A DNA stretch of 64,000 nt from Pleurocapsales cyanobacterium LEGE 06147 (GCA_015207585.1 JADEWQ010000012.1:1-64000), one strand, 5' to 3'; positions 38,864-48,590 are shown, numbered from the stretch's first letter. Made by a program: numbers and translations. The notes: generated by a model from the sequence alone, not told the origin.

Positions 38864-40146
38864 TGACGATTAGCATTACAGATCGAGAAATGTTGGAAAA
38901 GCCGCAGGATAGCGAAGTCGTTCTCTCGGTCAGTGGAGTTTCTAAAAAGTTTTGTCGGGATCTTAAGCGTTCTTTGTTTTACGGCGTTCGGGATATTGCT
39001 GGGGAGTTAGTCGGACTGCGGGAGAAGAGCGAAACTCTGCGAGCTAAGGAGTTTTGGGCATTAAAGGATGTCAGTTTCGAGTTGCGCCGTGGGGAAGCGT
39101 TGGGTTTAGTTGGCAAGAATGGGAGTGGCAAGTCAACGCTGCTGCGGATTATTGCAGGGTTGATCAAGCCAGATACTGGTTCTGTAAAGGTTAAGGGTCG
39201 GATTGCACCTTTGATTGCTTTGGGTGCTGGGTTTAATCCGATTTTGACTGGACGGGAAAATGTTTATGCCAATATGTCGATTTTGGGGTTGTCGAAGAAG
39301 GAAATTAATGAGCGATTTGATGAGGTAATTGAGTTTGCCGAAATTGGGGATGCGATCGATGCACCAGTGCAAACTTATAGTTCTGGGATGGCTGCGAGGT
39401 TAGGGTTTGCCAGTGCGATTCATACTGAGCCAGATATTCTTTTGATTGATGAAGTGTTGGCTGTTGGTGATATTAAATTTCAGTCTAAATGTCATCGCAA
39501 ATTAAGCGAACTTCGTCAACAAGGAACATCCTTCATTTTAGTTAGTCATAATTCTCAAATAGTTTTAGGCGTATGCGATATTGCTGTTTATCTTTGCAAG
39601 GGTCAACAGTTACAGTTTGGTGATATATATTCAGTTATTTTTCAGTACGAAAGAGATTTATTTCCTAATAACTACGAACAAGAATTAGGAACATTATCTC
39701 GTCCTGAAAAAATACCTTCCGAAAGTAATGGATTGGATATTATTTATTTATCATTTAAAGATTTTCAAGATCGACAAATCAAATCTATAGTTAGCGGACA
39801 AGCTGTAGATTTATGTATAGGATGCAAAGTTCACAAACCATTAAGCAATATTATTACTAGAATCAATTTTTACGAAACTAACTCTGGTAGCAGTCCCATT
39901 CAGTTTTTAAGTAACTATAACGACAAAAAAAAAATAGACTTACCAGAAGGTGAACATGAAATTATTATTCAAATGCCCTATTTTTGCTTTAAACCTGGTA
40001 TTTATCAAATAAAAATAGTTGTCCGAAATAATGCTTTATTTACCCTAGATCATGTTGAATCATTTAGATTTCAAGTTGATTCCAATGGCAGCATGACTAG
40101 TTGTGAATTTTATCAGCCACATTCCTGGAAGATTTTAAGTTATTAA
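38863..40146 (+). CDS. ABC transporter ATP-binding protein for polysaccharide export (Wzt-like)
   Basis: 427-residue ATPase partner of the Wzm-like permease. The nucleotide-binding domain has Walker A GLVGKNGSGKSTLLRI near 82-97, the signature YSSGMAARLGFA near 170-180, Walker B DILLIDEVLAVGD and the switch His in ILVSHNSQIV. A C-terminal domain (about 280-427) is the Wzt-C type that in known systems binds the finished polysaccharide end cap. This suggests chain-terminator recognition, and the next gene, with a methyltransferase domain, could supply such a cap; that link is inference. Confidence 0.92.
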   Translation: MTISITDREMLEKPQDSEVVLSVSGVSKKFCRDLKRSLFYGVRDIAGELVGLREKSETLRAKEFWALKDVSFELRRGEALGLVGKNGSGKSTLLRIIAGLIKPDTGSVKVKGRIAPLIALGAGFNPILTGRENVYANMSILGLSKKEINERFDEVIEFAEIGDAIDAPVQTYSSGMAARLGFASAIHTEPDILLIDEVLAVGDIKFQSKCHRKLSELRQQGTSFILVSHNSQIVLGVCDIAVYLCKGQQLQFGDIYSVIFQYERDLFPNNYEQELGTLSRPEKIPSESNGLDIIYLSFKDFQDRQIKSIVSGQAVDLCIGCKVHKPLSNIITRINFYETNSGSSPIQFLSNYNDKKKIDLPEGEHEIIIQMPYFCFKPGIYQIKIVVRNNALFTLDHVESFRFQVDSNGSMTSCEFYQPHSWKILSY

Positions 40147-40193
40147 CTGTAATTAGCTGTAATAACATTTCTAGAAAATTTAAAGTCACAAAT

Positions 40194-42362
40194 ATGCAAC
40201 TAGATAATATTAAATGTGAGCGCACTAAGCTTGACCAAAGTATAGTTCATCACTGTACCCTCTGTGGTTCGAGCGATCGTAGTCTACTGTTCGATAAAGG
40301 ACGACACAATAAAGTAGTTCATAACTATATATGCAATAATTGTGGTTTTGTATTTATTCTGCCTCGACCTTCGGCTCAAAAACATCAAGACTGGTATCAA
40401 GAAGGTCAATTTTCCAGTACAGAAAGAAATTTATCCGCACCCGATGATGCTAAATTTGCTGTTCGTGAAAGTATCGCTCGGTCTAGACTCAAAATTCTAG
40501 AACGTGAGCTAGGAGAATCTTTGTGGTCAAAAGAAATCTCCAAATCTGTTTTAGAAATCGGTTGTGGTACTGGTGATTTTCTGCGACTGATGCGAGGTTG
40601 TGGCTGGGATGTGCTGGGACTTGAGCCTGATTTAGCTTATACAGAAGCAGTTAAAGAAAGATATAATTTGCCCATTCATAATCAATTTGTTGAACAGTTT
40701 GATACGGAAAAACGATTTGATTTAATCTGTAGCTTTCATGTTATCGAACATATTGACGACCCTAATGTTTTTCTGGCTAATATTCATCAGCTTTTAGATG
40801 ATGAAGGTTATCTCTATTTAGAATGCCCCAGTATTGATCGCTGGTATGGTGAAACTATTGACTTTTTTTTCTGGGATGTCCATATTAATACCTTTTCTCA
40901 AAATACCCTTGAAGCATTTCTAGCTAAAAATCAATTTCAAGTAATGTCTTCAGGGTGGAATGGTCATGGTTTGTGGGTTATTGCTCAAAAAACTAAGATG
41001 CAAAATCTTCGGGTTAATTGGGATAATTCCCAACGCATACACCGGATAGTCCAACAGGCAACTTCTCAAAGCAAATTTGCAAGCAATAATTCTTTGGTAA
41101 CTCGCGCATCATCAATTGTTGCCAGAGGAATTAACCTGATTAAAACAGAGCCATTACAAATCCCCATTAAGGTTCGGGAAAAAATTCAGCGCCGTTTTCA
41201 TATTCCTAGTAATATCAGCAATTTAAGCGATCGCTTGTTAGATGCAGAAGAAGTTGCCATTAAACCTTTGCTGCCTAATACCAGTACTCTACGAGTGGTT
41301 CACGTTGGCATTCATGAAAATACCGATAATGGAGGAGATACTTTACTATTTCCCTCTGTCAGATGGCTATGGCAAAAGCATCTTGCTCCAACTGACTTCA
41401 CTTTATCGCCCTTACGTGGAAAAGTAACTCAAGAAACTATTGATGAAATAAATAAACACGATGCTTTGATTATAGGGGGTGGCGGATTATTTCTTTCCGA
41501 CACCAATTCTAATAATCTTTCGGGTTGGCAGTGGGCTTGTTCTACTCAATTATTAGATAAGATTAAAGTTCCGATTATTTTATTTGCTGTTGGTTACAAT
41601 CAATTTCGAGGGCAATCGGAATTCAAGCCAGTTTTTACCAAAAATTTGTGTAGGCTAGTCGAAAAAAGTGCTTTTATTGGATTGAGAAATCATGGCAGTA
41701 TTGAAGCTCTCAAACAATATTTACCCGAAAGCTTGCATCATAAGCTGATATTTCAACCCTGTCCGACTACTTTACTCAGTCGTTTTTATCCTGGTATTCC
41801 ACCTAAAACTGAAAATAAAGAGCAAATCGTATCGGTTAATATTGCTTTTGATCGTCATCATCTTCGTTTTGGTCATCGAGAAGATGAGATTCTTTGGAAC
41901 ATAGCAGAAAGCTTATTGCTATTAAAAGAAAAAGGTTGGAACCCAGTTGTATTCAATCATTCTCCAAATGATCGCGATGCTCATTTATGGTTTAAAGCTA
42001 AAGGACTTATCTTGGATGAAGTTAATTTATTTCGCGTTCCGCCTCAAACTGTTATTGAAGAATATTCTAAAGTTTCTTTGGCTTTAGGAATGCGGGGTCA
42101 TGCTCAAATGATTCCTTTTGGATTAGAGTGTCCAATTGTAAGTTTAATTAGCCACAATAAATTGGGTTTTTTCTTAAATGATATCGGACACAATGAATGG
42201 GGAATAGATATTAGCAATAACAATTTTGGTAGTAGTTTACCAGAAAAGCTAGATTTTTTTACCAGCAATGTAGAAATTGCCAAAAATCAAATATTTCAAG
42301 CGCAAAATTACCTTTGGCAAATCACTCTAAATAACTTAGAAACCATAAATCTTTGTATGTAG
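40194..42362 (+). CDS. SAM methyltransferase fused to polysaccharide pyruvyltransferase
   Basis: 722-residue two-enzyme protein. Residues about 15-65 hold a Cys-rich zinc-ribbon-like start (HHCTLCGSSDRS, ICNNCGFVF). Residues about 110-265 are a class I methyltransferase (VLEIGCGTGDFLRLMRGCG, then FHVIEHIDDPNVFL). A linker leads to a polysaccharide pyruvyltransferase domain at about 370-690: HVGIHENTDNGGDTLL, HDALIIGGGGLFLSD, FGLECPIVSLISH. The second enzyme usually adds pyruvate ketals to sugars from phosphoenolpyruvate, giving negative charge. It could modify or cap the exported chain. It follows wzt after 47 bases. Confidence 0.85.
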   Translation: MQLDNIKCERTKLDQSIVHHCTLCGSSDRSLLFDKGRHNKVVHNYICNNCGFVFILPRPSAQKHQDWYQEGQFSSTERNLSAPDDAKFAVRESIARSRLKILERELGESLWSKEISKSVLEIGCGTGDFLRLMRGCGWDVLGLEPDLAYTEAVKERYNLPIHNQFVEQFDTEKRFDLICSFHVIEHIDDPNVFLANIHQLLDDEGYLYLECPSIDRWYGETIDFFFWDVHINTFSQNTLEAFLAKNQFQVMSSGWNGHGLWVIAQKTKMQNLRVNWDNSQRIHRIVQQATSQSKFASNNSLVTRASSIVARGINLIKTEPLQIPIKVREKIQRRFHIPSNISNLSDRLLDAEEVAIKPLLPNTSTLRVVHVGIHENTDNGGDTLLFPSVRWLWQKHLAPTDFTLSPLRGKVTQETIDEINKHDALIIGGGGLFLSDTNSNNLSGWQWACSTQLLDKIKVPIILFAVGYNQFRGQSEFKPVFTKNLCRLVEKSAFIGLRNHGSIEALKQYLPESLHHKLIFQPCPTTLLSRFYPGIPPKTENKEQIVSVNIAFDRHHLRFGHREDEILWNIAESLLLLKEKGWNPVVFNHSPNDRDAHLWFKAKGLILDEVNLFRVPPQTVIEEYSKVSLALGMRGHAQMIPFGLECPIVSLISHNKLGFFLNDIGHNEWGIDISNNNFGSSLPEKLDFFTSNVEIAKNQIFQAQNYLWQITLNNLETINLCM

Positions 42363-42410
42363 AAGCAGTGAAATTGTAAAATAACAAATTTTATTTAAAA
42401 ACTATTATCA

Positions 42411-43100
42411 ATGACAATAATTGCCATTATTCCTGCTCGTGGTGGTTCTAAAGGTTTACCAAGAAAAAATATTAGGAATTTAGCCGACAAACCACTGATT
42501 GCCCATTCTATTCTTAATGCCAAAGAAGCAAAACTAATTGATAACGTTTATGTTTCTACAGATGATCGCGAAATTGCGAAAATCTCTAGAGACTATGGCG
42601 CAGAAATAATCCATCGCCCCGATGAATTAGCAGGGGATATTGCTTCTTCTGAATCCGCTTTAATTCATGCGCTATCTGAAATTGAAAAAAATAAAATTTT
42701 TCCAGATTTAATCGTATTTTTGCAATGTACTTCTCCTATCAGAACAAGTGCAGATATCGACAATGCTATTGAAAAACTTCAAGCAGAAAATGCAGATTCT
42801 CTCTTATCAGTTTCTCCTTCTCACCGATTTCTTTGGCAAGAAGTTGATGGAGTAGCCAAATCTATTAACTATGACTATCGCCATCGTCCTCGTCGCCAAG
42901 AAATGATACCGCAGTACGTCGAAAATGGTTCAATTTATATTTTCAAACCTTGGGTGCTAAAGAAATTAAATAATCGCCTAGGAGGAAAGATCTCCCTATT
43001 TCTCATGAGTGAAGCAGCAAGCTGGGAAATCGATTCTCTGCTTGACTTTGAAATTGCCGAGTCTCTACTGAAAAAGCAGGTAACAACATATGCTTGTTGA
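42411..43100 (+). CDS. CMP-nonulosonate (acylneuraminate-type) cytidylyltransferase
   Basis: 229-residue enzyme activating a sialic-acid-like nine-carbon sugar with CTP. The family start AIIPARGGSKGLPRKNIR (nucleotide binding) is intact. DNVYVSTDDREIA, FLQCTSPIRTSADID and NGSIYIFKPWVL follow; ASWEIDSLLDFEIAE near the end holds the metal-binding Asp region. The NeuA, PseF and LegF types cannot be separated here. It overlaps the next gene, a NeuB-type synthase, by 11 bases, which firmly ties the two steps. Confidence 0.92.
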   Translation: MTIIAIIPARGGSKGLPRKNIRNLADKPLIAHSILNAKEAKLIDNVYVSTDDREIAKISRDYGAEIIHRPDELAGDIASSESALIHALSEIEKNKIFPDLIVFLQCTSPIRTSADIDNAIEKLQAENADSLLSVSPSHRFLWQEVDGVAKSINYDYRHRPRRQEMIPQYVENGSIYIFKPWVLKKLNNRLGGKISLFLMSEAASWEIDSLLDFEIAESLLKKQVTTYAC

Positions 43101-45336
43101 CAGAAATATCGCTAGATATATTGTCTTTGCAGAGGACAATATCATTAATGCCCTCAAAAAAATCAGCGATAACAAAAGTCGTGTCATTTTCTCTGTAACT
43201 CAATCCGGTATTCTTGAGGGTGTGATGACAGATGGAGACTTCCGACGCTGGTTAGTCAATCAGAACACCATCGATTTAAATCAACCAGTGTTTAAAGTTT
43301 CTAATAAAAACTTCAAATATGCTTTTTTTAGTGACGAGCCAGAAAAAATTCAATCCTACTTTTCAGAGAAAATTGAATTCGTTCCTTTATTAGACAGAAA
43401 TCATCACTTAGTTGCCGTTGCCAAAAAGCGATCTGGCGTTATTCAAATAGGCGATTTTACTATTGATGCCGAATCACCTAGCTTTATTATTGCCGAAATT
43501 GGTAATAACCATAATGGAAGTCTGGAATTAGCAAAGAAACTAATCGATTTAGCTGCAAATGCAGGCGCAAATTGTGCTAAGTTTCAACTTCGCAGCCTGA
43601 ATACTCTTTATCGCAATGCAGGAAACGCTAACGATGCCAGTGAAGACTTAGGTTCTCAATACACTCTGGACTTACTTTCGCGCTTTCAACTCAGTCCAGA
43701 AGAAATGTTTGCCGCCTTCGATTATTGCAAAGAGCGAAATATTCTGCCCCTTTGCACTCCCTGGGATGTAAAAAGCTTGACTCTTTTAGAACAATACGGA
43801 ATGCCAGCTTATAAAGTAGCCTCGGCAGATTTAACCAATCATGACTTTTTGAGAGTGCTAGCAAAAACTGGCAAACCCCTAATCTGTTCTACTGGAATGT
43901 CTACGGAAGTAGAGATTACAGAAGCTGTCAGTTTATTGCAAAAATTGGGAGCAATGTACGTACTGCTGCATTGCAATTCTACCTATCCGGCTCCCTTCAA
44001 GGATGTAAATCTAGCTTATCTAGACCGCCTAAAAGAAATCGGCGATTGTCCTGTTGGTTATTCCGGTCACGAACGAGATATCAATGTAGCCATTGCTGCT
44101 GTAGCCAAAGGAGCAAAAGTAATCGAGAAACACTTTACTCTCGATAAATCTATGGAAGGCAACGACCACAAGGTTAGTCTTCTACCGGAAGAATTTCAAG
44201 CCATGGTAGAAGGAATTCGCCAAGTAGAACAAGCCATGGGCAAAATTGGCGAACGCAGACTCAGCCAAGGGGAACTAATTAATAGAGAAACTCTTGCAAA
44301 AAGTTTGGTAATAAATTGTGACTTGCAGCCTGGACAGATTATTACAGAAGCCATGATTGAAGTTAAAAGTCCTGGCAAGGGTCTGCAGCCTAATCGCAAG
44401 ATTGAGCTGATCGGAACAAAAGCTAAAAGACCTTTTAAAACAGGTGACTTTTTTTTCCCTAGTGATTTAGAACAAGAACGAGTCCATGCTCGCCATTATA
44501 AGTTTAAGCGTCCTTGGGGTGTACCCGTTCGCTACCATGATTTCCAGACTATCTTGTCAAAAACAAATCCAGACTTACTAGAATTTCATCTCAGTTATAA
44601 AGACCTAGAGCAAGATATTCATCAATACTTTAACCAATTCTACGATCTGGATTTAGTTGTACATAGTCCAGAGTTATTTGCTGGAGACCATGTACTTGAT
44701 TTATGTTCAACTAATGAGGATTATCGCCAACACTCAATTAGAGAATTACAACGAGTAATAGATCTAACTCGTTCTCTAAAATCTTTCTTCACAAAGTCAT
44801 CTCGACCTTGTATTGTCACCAACCTTGGCGGTTTTACTGTTGATGCACCTCTACCCCATTCTCGTAGGAGTGACTTATACGAATTACTTTTCGACAGTCT
44901 ATCGGCTCTAGATATGGATGGTGTAGAAATTATTCCCCAAACTATGCCACCGTTTCCCTGGCATTTTGGCGGTCAACGATACCATAATCTCTTTGTCGAT
45001 CCTCAAGATACTGTTGAATTCTGTAAAGAGTATGGGTATAGAGTTTGTTTAGACGTTTCTCACTCAAAACTCGCTTGCAATCATCATAAATTGTCGTTCA
45101 AAGAGTTTATTGAGGAAGTGGGTACTTATACTGCTCATCTGCATATTGCCGATGCGGAAGGAGTGGATGGTGAGGGTTTGCAAATTGGGGAAGGTGAAAT
45201 TGATTTTCCAGCTTTAGCAGAAGATTTGAAGAAAACAGCACCAAAAGCTTCGTTTATTCCAGAAATATGGCAGGGACATAAGAATAAAGGCGAAGGTTTT
45301 TGGGCAGCTTTAGAACGTTTAGAAGCAATTTTTTAG
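43090..45336 (+). CDS. Nonulosonate synthase (NeuB-like) fused to CBS and sugar-isomerase-like domains
   Basis: 748-residue multidomain protein. Residues about 8-115 form a CBS-like pair (FSVTQSGILEGVMTDGDFRR). Residues 128-385 are a NeuB barrel condensing a hexosamine with phosphoenolpyruvate: FIIAEIGNNHNGSLELAKK, STGMSTEVEI, HCNSTYPAP, GYSGHERD, EKHFTLDK. A SAF domain (about 400-460) has the antifreeze-like PGQIITEAMI. Residues 475-748 are a xylose-isomerase/AP-endonuclease-like TIM barrel (LDVSHSKLAC, HLHIADAEGVDGEG). The last part might make or process the substrate sugar; that is inference. It is coupled to the cytidylyltransferase upstream. Confidence 0.88.
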   Translation: MLVDRNIARYIVFAEDNIINALKKISDNKSRVIFSVTQSGILEGVMTDGDFRRWLVNQNTIDLNQPVFKVSNKNFKYAFFSDEPEKIQSYFSEKIEFVPLLDRNHHLVAVAKKRSGVIQIGDFTIDAESPSFIIAEIGNNHNGSLELAKKLIDLAANAGANCAKFQLRSLNTLYRNAGNANDASEDLGSQYTLDLLSRFQLSPEEMFAAFDYCKERNILPLCTPWDVKSLTLLEQYGMPAYKVASADLTNHDFLRVLAKTGKPLICSTGMSTEVEITEAVSLLQKLGAMYVLLHCNSTYPAPFKDVNLAYLDRLKEIGDCPVGYSGHERDINVAIAAVAKGAKVIEKHFTLDKSMEGNDHKVSLLPEEFQAMVEGIRQVEQAMGKIGERRLSQGELINRETLAKSLVINCDLQPGQIITEAMIEVKSPGKGLQPNRKIELIGTKAKRPFKTGDFFFPSDLEQERVHARHYKFKRPWGVPVRYHDFQTILSKTNPDLLEFHLSYKDLEQDIHQYFNQFYDLDLVVHSPELFAGDHVLDLCSTNEDYRQHSIRELQRVIDLTRSLKSFFTKSSRPCIVTNLGGFTVDAPLPHSRRSDLYELLFDSLSALDMDGVEIIPQTMPPFPWHFGGQRYHNLFVDPQDTVEFCKEYGYRVCLDVSHSKLACNHHKLSFKEFIEEVGTYTAHLHIADAEGVDGEGLQIGEGEIDFPALAEDLKKTAPKASFIPEIWQGHKNKGEGFWAALERLEAIF

Positions 45337-45372
45337 AGTTAAGAAACAATATGAAGAGGTGCGATCGAGTTT

Positions 45373-46161
45373 ATGGAAAAAAATGACATCATAATTCTAG
45401 GTAGTGGAATGTCAATTCTAGATTTATCAGAGGCAGAAATTCAATATATTAATGAGTGTCCTGTAAGAATTGCCGTCAACAAATTTATGGCTTTTTATAA
45501 AAAAGTCAATATTATGCCCACTCATGTTTATTATGTTGACGCTTACCAGACTTCTGTTAGGTTATTTTTACAATATATTTTTGATGTATGTAGAAAAGAC
45601 AAAATTGAAAATTTAACTTTTATCTTAGGCAAGCATCTAAATTGCAAAAAGTTAACTTCAAATCAACTATATTTTTATATCAAACAAAAATACTTTAATT
45701 TAAGAAAAAATGATAATTCTAATTTTTTCTTAGTGCCAAAGAATTGCTCCTTTGAGTTTATTTCTCATCAAGATTGGTTGGAAGGAAATGAATGGAGTAA
45801 TACTTTAGAGCGTCCTCTATTTCATTATCGCGGCAGTCTTAGTACGGTACTTAACTATGTTTCTATTAAGTATCCCGATCGCCCGATTAAATTAGTAGGA
45901 GTAGATTTCAATTCTCCTAGTTATTTTTTTCAAGATGAACTAGAACAATTAAATTTCACTTGGCAAGACTGGACTACTCCTGTTACTAAACAAGAAAAAA
46001 TTCATTTTAGTGCTATTCCCTATGAAGGCACAACTATTTTTGACAAGTTTGATTTTATTGTCGAAAATCTTAAAAGTTCGGGCAATGAAATTTTTAGCTG
46101 TAGTCCCAATAGCTTACTAGTTACTAAAAATTTAGTAAAGTACGGGCAAGTAAATATGTAG
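45373..46161 (+). CDS. Unrecognised protein, candidate sialyltransferase-like (GT42-type) enzyme
   Basis: 262-residue protein without a signal peptide or membrane segment. The N-terminus IIILGSGMSILDLSEAEI followed by VRIAVNKFMAFYKK and PTHVYYVDAYQTS is laid out like the CMP-binding start of the CstI/CstII sialyltransferases (glycine-rich NGPSL-type turn, then an Asn in a beta-strand). The centre has HYRGSLSTVLNYVSIKYPD and KLVGVDFNSPSYFF, again a GT42-like or DUF115-like pattern. It follows the CMP-sugar and NeuB genes by 36 bases, which supports a transferase for that sugar. AT-rich, low-GC codon use is stronger than in the genes upstream, hinting at transfer. Confidence 0.45.
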   Translation: MEKNDIIILGSGMSILDLSEAEIQYINECPVRIAVNKFMAFYKKVNIMPTHVYYVDAYQTSVRLFLQYIFDVCRKDKIENLTFILGKHLNCKKLTSNQLYFYIKQKYFNLRKNDNSNFFLVPKNCSFEFISHQDWLEGNEWSNTLERPLFHYRGSLSTVLNYVSIKYPDRPIKLVGVDFNSPSYFFQDELEQLNFTWQDWTTPVTKQEKIHFSAIPYEGTTIFDKFDFIVENLKSSGNEIFSCSPNSLLVTKNLVKYGQVNM

Positions 46162-46197
46162 ATTCTTGATGATTTTAGAATTTTAAACACAAAATTT

Positions 46198-47304
46198 ATG
46201 ACTAATAATTACAAAATAAATAAACTTCAACAATTAGAAATTCAAAAGAGCAATTTCCCTGAAGTTGCTCCTCTTACAGAAACAAATAATAGACCCTTTT
46301 GGTCGGTGATGATTACTGCTTATAAACGGACAGAATATTTAGAGCAAGCTATCAGAAGTGTTCTCGATCAAGATATTCATGAGCATGAAATGCAAATAGA
46401 AGTGGTGGATGATTGTTCTCCACCAGAAACTGCACAAAAAATTGAAAAAATTGTCCAAGAAGTTGGCAAGGGCAGAGTTGCTTTTTATCGCCAACCTCAT
46501 AATGTTGGAATTTATGCCAACTGGAACACCTGCATTAATCGCGCTCGCGGTCACTGGGTTCATATTTTACATGATGACGATCTCGTTATGCCTGGATTTT
46601 ATAGACGTTTACAGAAATCTTTAGAGCAAGAATCAAATGTGGGAGCAGCTTTTTGTCGTCATGCGTATATTGATGAAGAGGGAAATTGGCAATTCTTATC
46701 CAAACTCGAAAGAAGAACACCAGGCATTTTGTCAGATTGGCTAGAACGTATTGCAGTCGTGCAAGCAATTCAGTGTCCCTCTATAGTAGTAAAACGTAGT
46801 ACGTATGAAAAATTAGGTGGATTTTATCTAAAATTATGTTGGTCTAATGACTGGGAGATGTGGAAGCGAATTGCTATGCACTATCCAGTTTGGTATGAGC
46901 CTCAACTCTTAGCATGCTATCGCTTACATTCCTCTTCCGAATCTTCTCAGTTAACTAGGTCTGGAGCCAATATTGCTGATATAAGATGTGCTATTAACTT
47001 TTCTCGTTCATATTTTAATCAAAAATTGCCTCGGGAATCTGTAGAAAAACTTTCTAATATGGCTCTTTCTCATTATGCATATTATGCAATTAATGATGCT
47101 AAAAAATTTATTAATAAGGGTGATTCAATTGCTGCAACAAACCAAATAAAGCAAGCATTACTGTGTTCGGCATCAATAAAAATATTTTGTAATTTATTGC
47201 TTTTGATTTTACGAATATTTTATCAGGCAATAATATTTGGATTTCAATTAACAAAAGCTAGAATTTCAGAAGGCAAAAAATATTTATTTACAAGTAAAAG
47301 TTAA
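46198..47304 (+). CDS. GT2 family glycosyltransferase
   Basis: 368-residue GT-A fold transferase. WSVMITAYKRTEYLEQAI starts the domain near 39, IEVVDDCSPPET gives the nucleotide-sugar binding Asp pair, and HVGIYANWN-like (VGIYANWNTCINRARG) plus the DXD-type HDDDLV near 124 bind the metal. DWEMWKRIAMHYPVWY further on is typical. It ends in a hydrophobic stretch (IFCNLLLLILRIFYQAIIFG), so it may attach to the membrane. It probably adds one sugar of the repeat unit. Confidence 0.88.
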   Translation: MTNNYKINKLQQLEIQKSNFPEVAPLTETNNRPFWSVMITAYKRTEYLEQAIRSVLDQDIHEHEMQIEVVDDCSPPETAQKIEKIVQEVGKGRVAFYRQPHNVGIYANWNTCINRARGHWVHILHDDDLVMPGFYRRLQKSLEQESNVGAAFCRHAYIDEEGNWQFLSKLERRTPGILSDWLERIAVVQAIQCPSIVVKRSTYEKLGGFYLKLCWSNDWEMWKRIAMHYPVWYEPQLLACYRLHSSSESSQLTRSGANIADIRCAINFSRSYFNQKLPRESVEKLSNMALSHYAYYAINDAKKFINKGDSIAATNQIKQALLCSASIKIFCNLLLLILRIFYQAIIFGFQLTKARISEGKKYLFTSKS

Positions 47305-47409
47305 GTAATTTTTGAGACTGTCTAACTTTATTATTTAAACCACTACATAATTATAAAAGAGGAAAAATCAACAACCTATATTTCACGATTTCACGAGATT
47401 GTAACTTTC

Positions 47410-47544
47410 ATGGCAAATTGGGGATATTTTGTATATGATTTTCCTGGTTTTTTACGTCGTCCTTATGATGGAGCACTGGGACAAGCAGATATTTGCTTTG
47501 TTAAAAAAGACTGTTTTCTCAGAACGAGCAATCGCTGGAATTGA
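47410..47544 (+). pseudogene. C-terminal remnant, FkbM-like methyltransferase
   Basis: A 44-residue frame, beginning MANWGYFVYDFPGFLRR and containing PYDGALGQADICFVKKD, resembles the end of FkbM-type methyltransferases. The rest of the gene is missing, and the following GT2 frame starts right after it. Short length limits certainty. Confidence 0.4.
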
Positions 47545-47564
47545 TTTCAATAAGCAAACTGCTA

Positions 47565-48590
47565 ATGAACATAATTAATGGAGTCAGTATAATAATTTGT
47601 TGTCATAATAGTGCAAATAGATTACCTCAAACCTTAGCGCACTTAGCAACCCAAAAAGTTTCTGTAGGATTACCTTGGGAAGTAATTGTTATTGATAATG
47701 CTTCTACAGATCGGACTTCACAAGTAGCACTCAGCCACTGGTCTGAAGAAGCTAAAGCACCACTACGTGTTGTCTATGAACCTCAACTAGGACTTAGCCA
47801 AGCCAGGGAACGAGGCTTTCTTGAAGCTCAATATAGTTTTGTCAGTTTTGTCGATGATGATAACTGGGTTTGTCCTCAATGGATTCAGCTTGTTTTTGAG
47901 TTAATGATGCAACATCCTAATATTGGAGCATGTGGTGGTGCAATCGAAGCAATTTGTGAAATAGAGCCGCCTTGGTGGTTCGAAAGATACAAAGGAGCCT
48001 ATGCTGTAGGCTTACAAGACATGAAAGAGGGCGATGTCACTGATACCAGAGGTAAGCTCTGGGGAGCTGGATTAACAGTACGCAGATCGGCGTGGCAGCA
48101 ACTAAAAGACCAAAGCTTTTGCTCTTTACTTGAAGATCGCACAGGCACAAAATTAAGTTCTGGAGGAGACACCGAGCTTTGTTATGCGTTGCGACTTGCA
48201 GGGTGGCGTTTATGGTACAGTCCTAAACTGCATTTAAAGCATTTTATGACTGCTCAACGTTTACAGTGGAGTTACTTACGCCGTCTTTCTCGTAGTTTCG
48301 GTGCAGCAAGTATTTCTCTTGAGCCTTATCATTTTGCTTTAGATCCCAATCGAAATACATTTAAAGGAAAGCTTTGCCAAAGATGGGAATGGCGGTTTTT
48401 GGGTGATCTAAAAAATTTACTGCTCCGCTGGTATATTTTACTGATATCATTTTTCACTGATTTAGAGGGCAATACTGAAGTTTTGGCAATAGAAGGCTTA
48501 TTAGGTAGATTTATTGAAATATTGCAACAGCGAAAAACTTACAATACCAGGTTTCAAAAAATTAAACAAATAGCCCGTAAGTACAGCTAA
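47565..48590 (+). CDS. GT2 family glycosyltransferase
   Basis: 341-residue GT-A transferase. I chose the ATG at 47565 (MNIINGVSIIICCHNSANR), since the family begins with this beta-strand; eight codons upstream are open but overlap a remnant. EVIVIDNASTDRTSQVAL and FVSFVDDDNWVCPQW give the nucleotide-sugar and DXD-type sites. WGAGLTVRRSAWQQL, GGDTELCYALRLAGW and LHLKHFM follow the usual pattern. Substrate unknown. It is the last gene before a repeat-rich interruption of the locus. Confidence 0.88.
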   Translation: MNIINGVSIIICCHNSANRLPQTLAHLATQKVSVGLPWEVIVIDNASTDRTSQVALSHWSEEAKAPLRVVYEPQLGLSQARERGFLEAQYSFVSFVDDDNWVCPQWIQLVFELMMQHPNIGACGGAIEAICEIEPPWWFERYKGAYAVGLQDMKEGDVTDTRGKLWGAGLTVRRSAWQQLKDQSFCSLLEDRTGTKLSSGGDTELCYALRLAGWRLWYSPKLHLKHFMTAQRLQWSYLRRLSRSFGAASISLEPYHFALDPNRNTFKGKLCQRWEWRFLGDLKNLLLRWYILLISFFTDLEGNTEVLAIEGLLGRFIEILQQRKTYNTRFQKIKQIARKYS

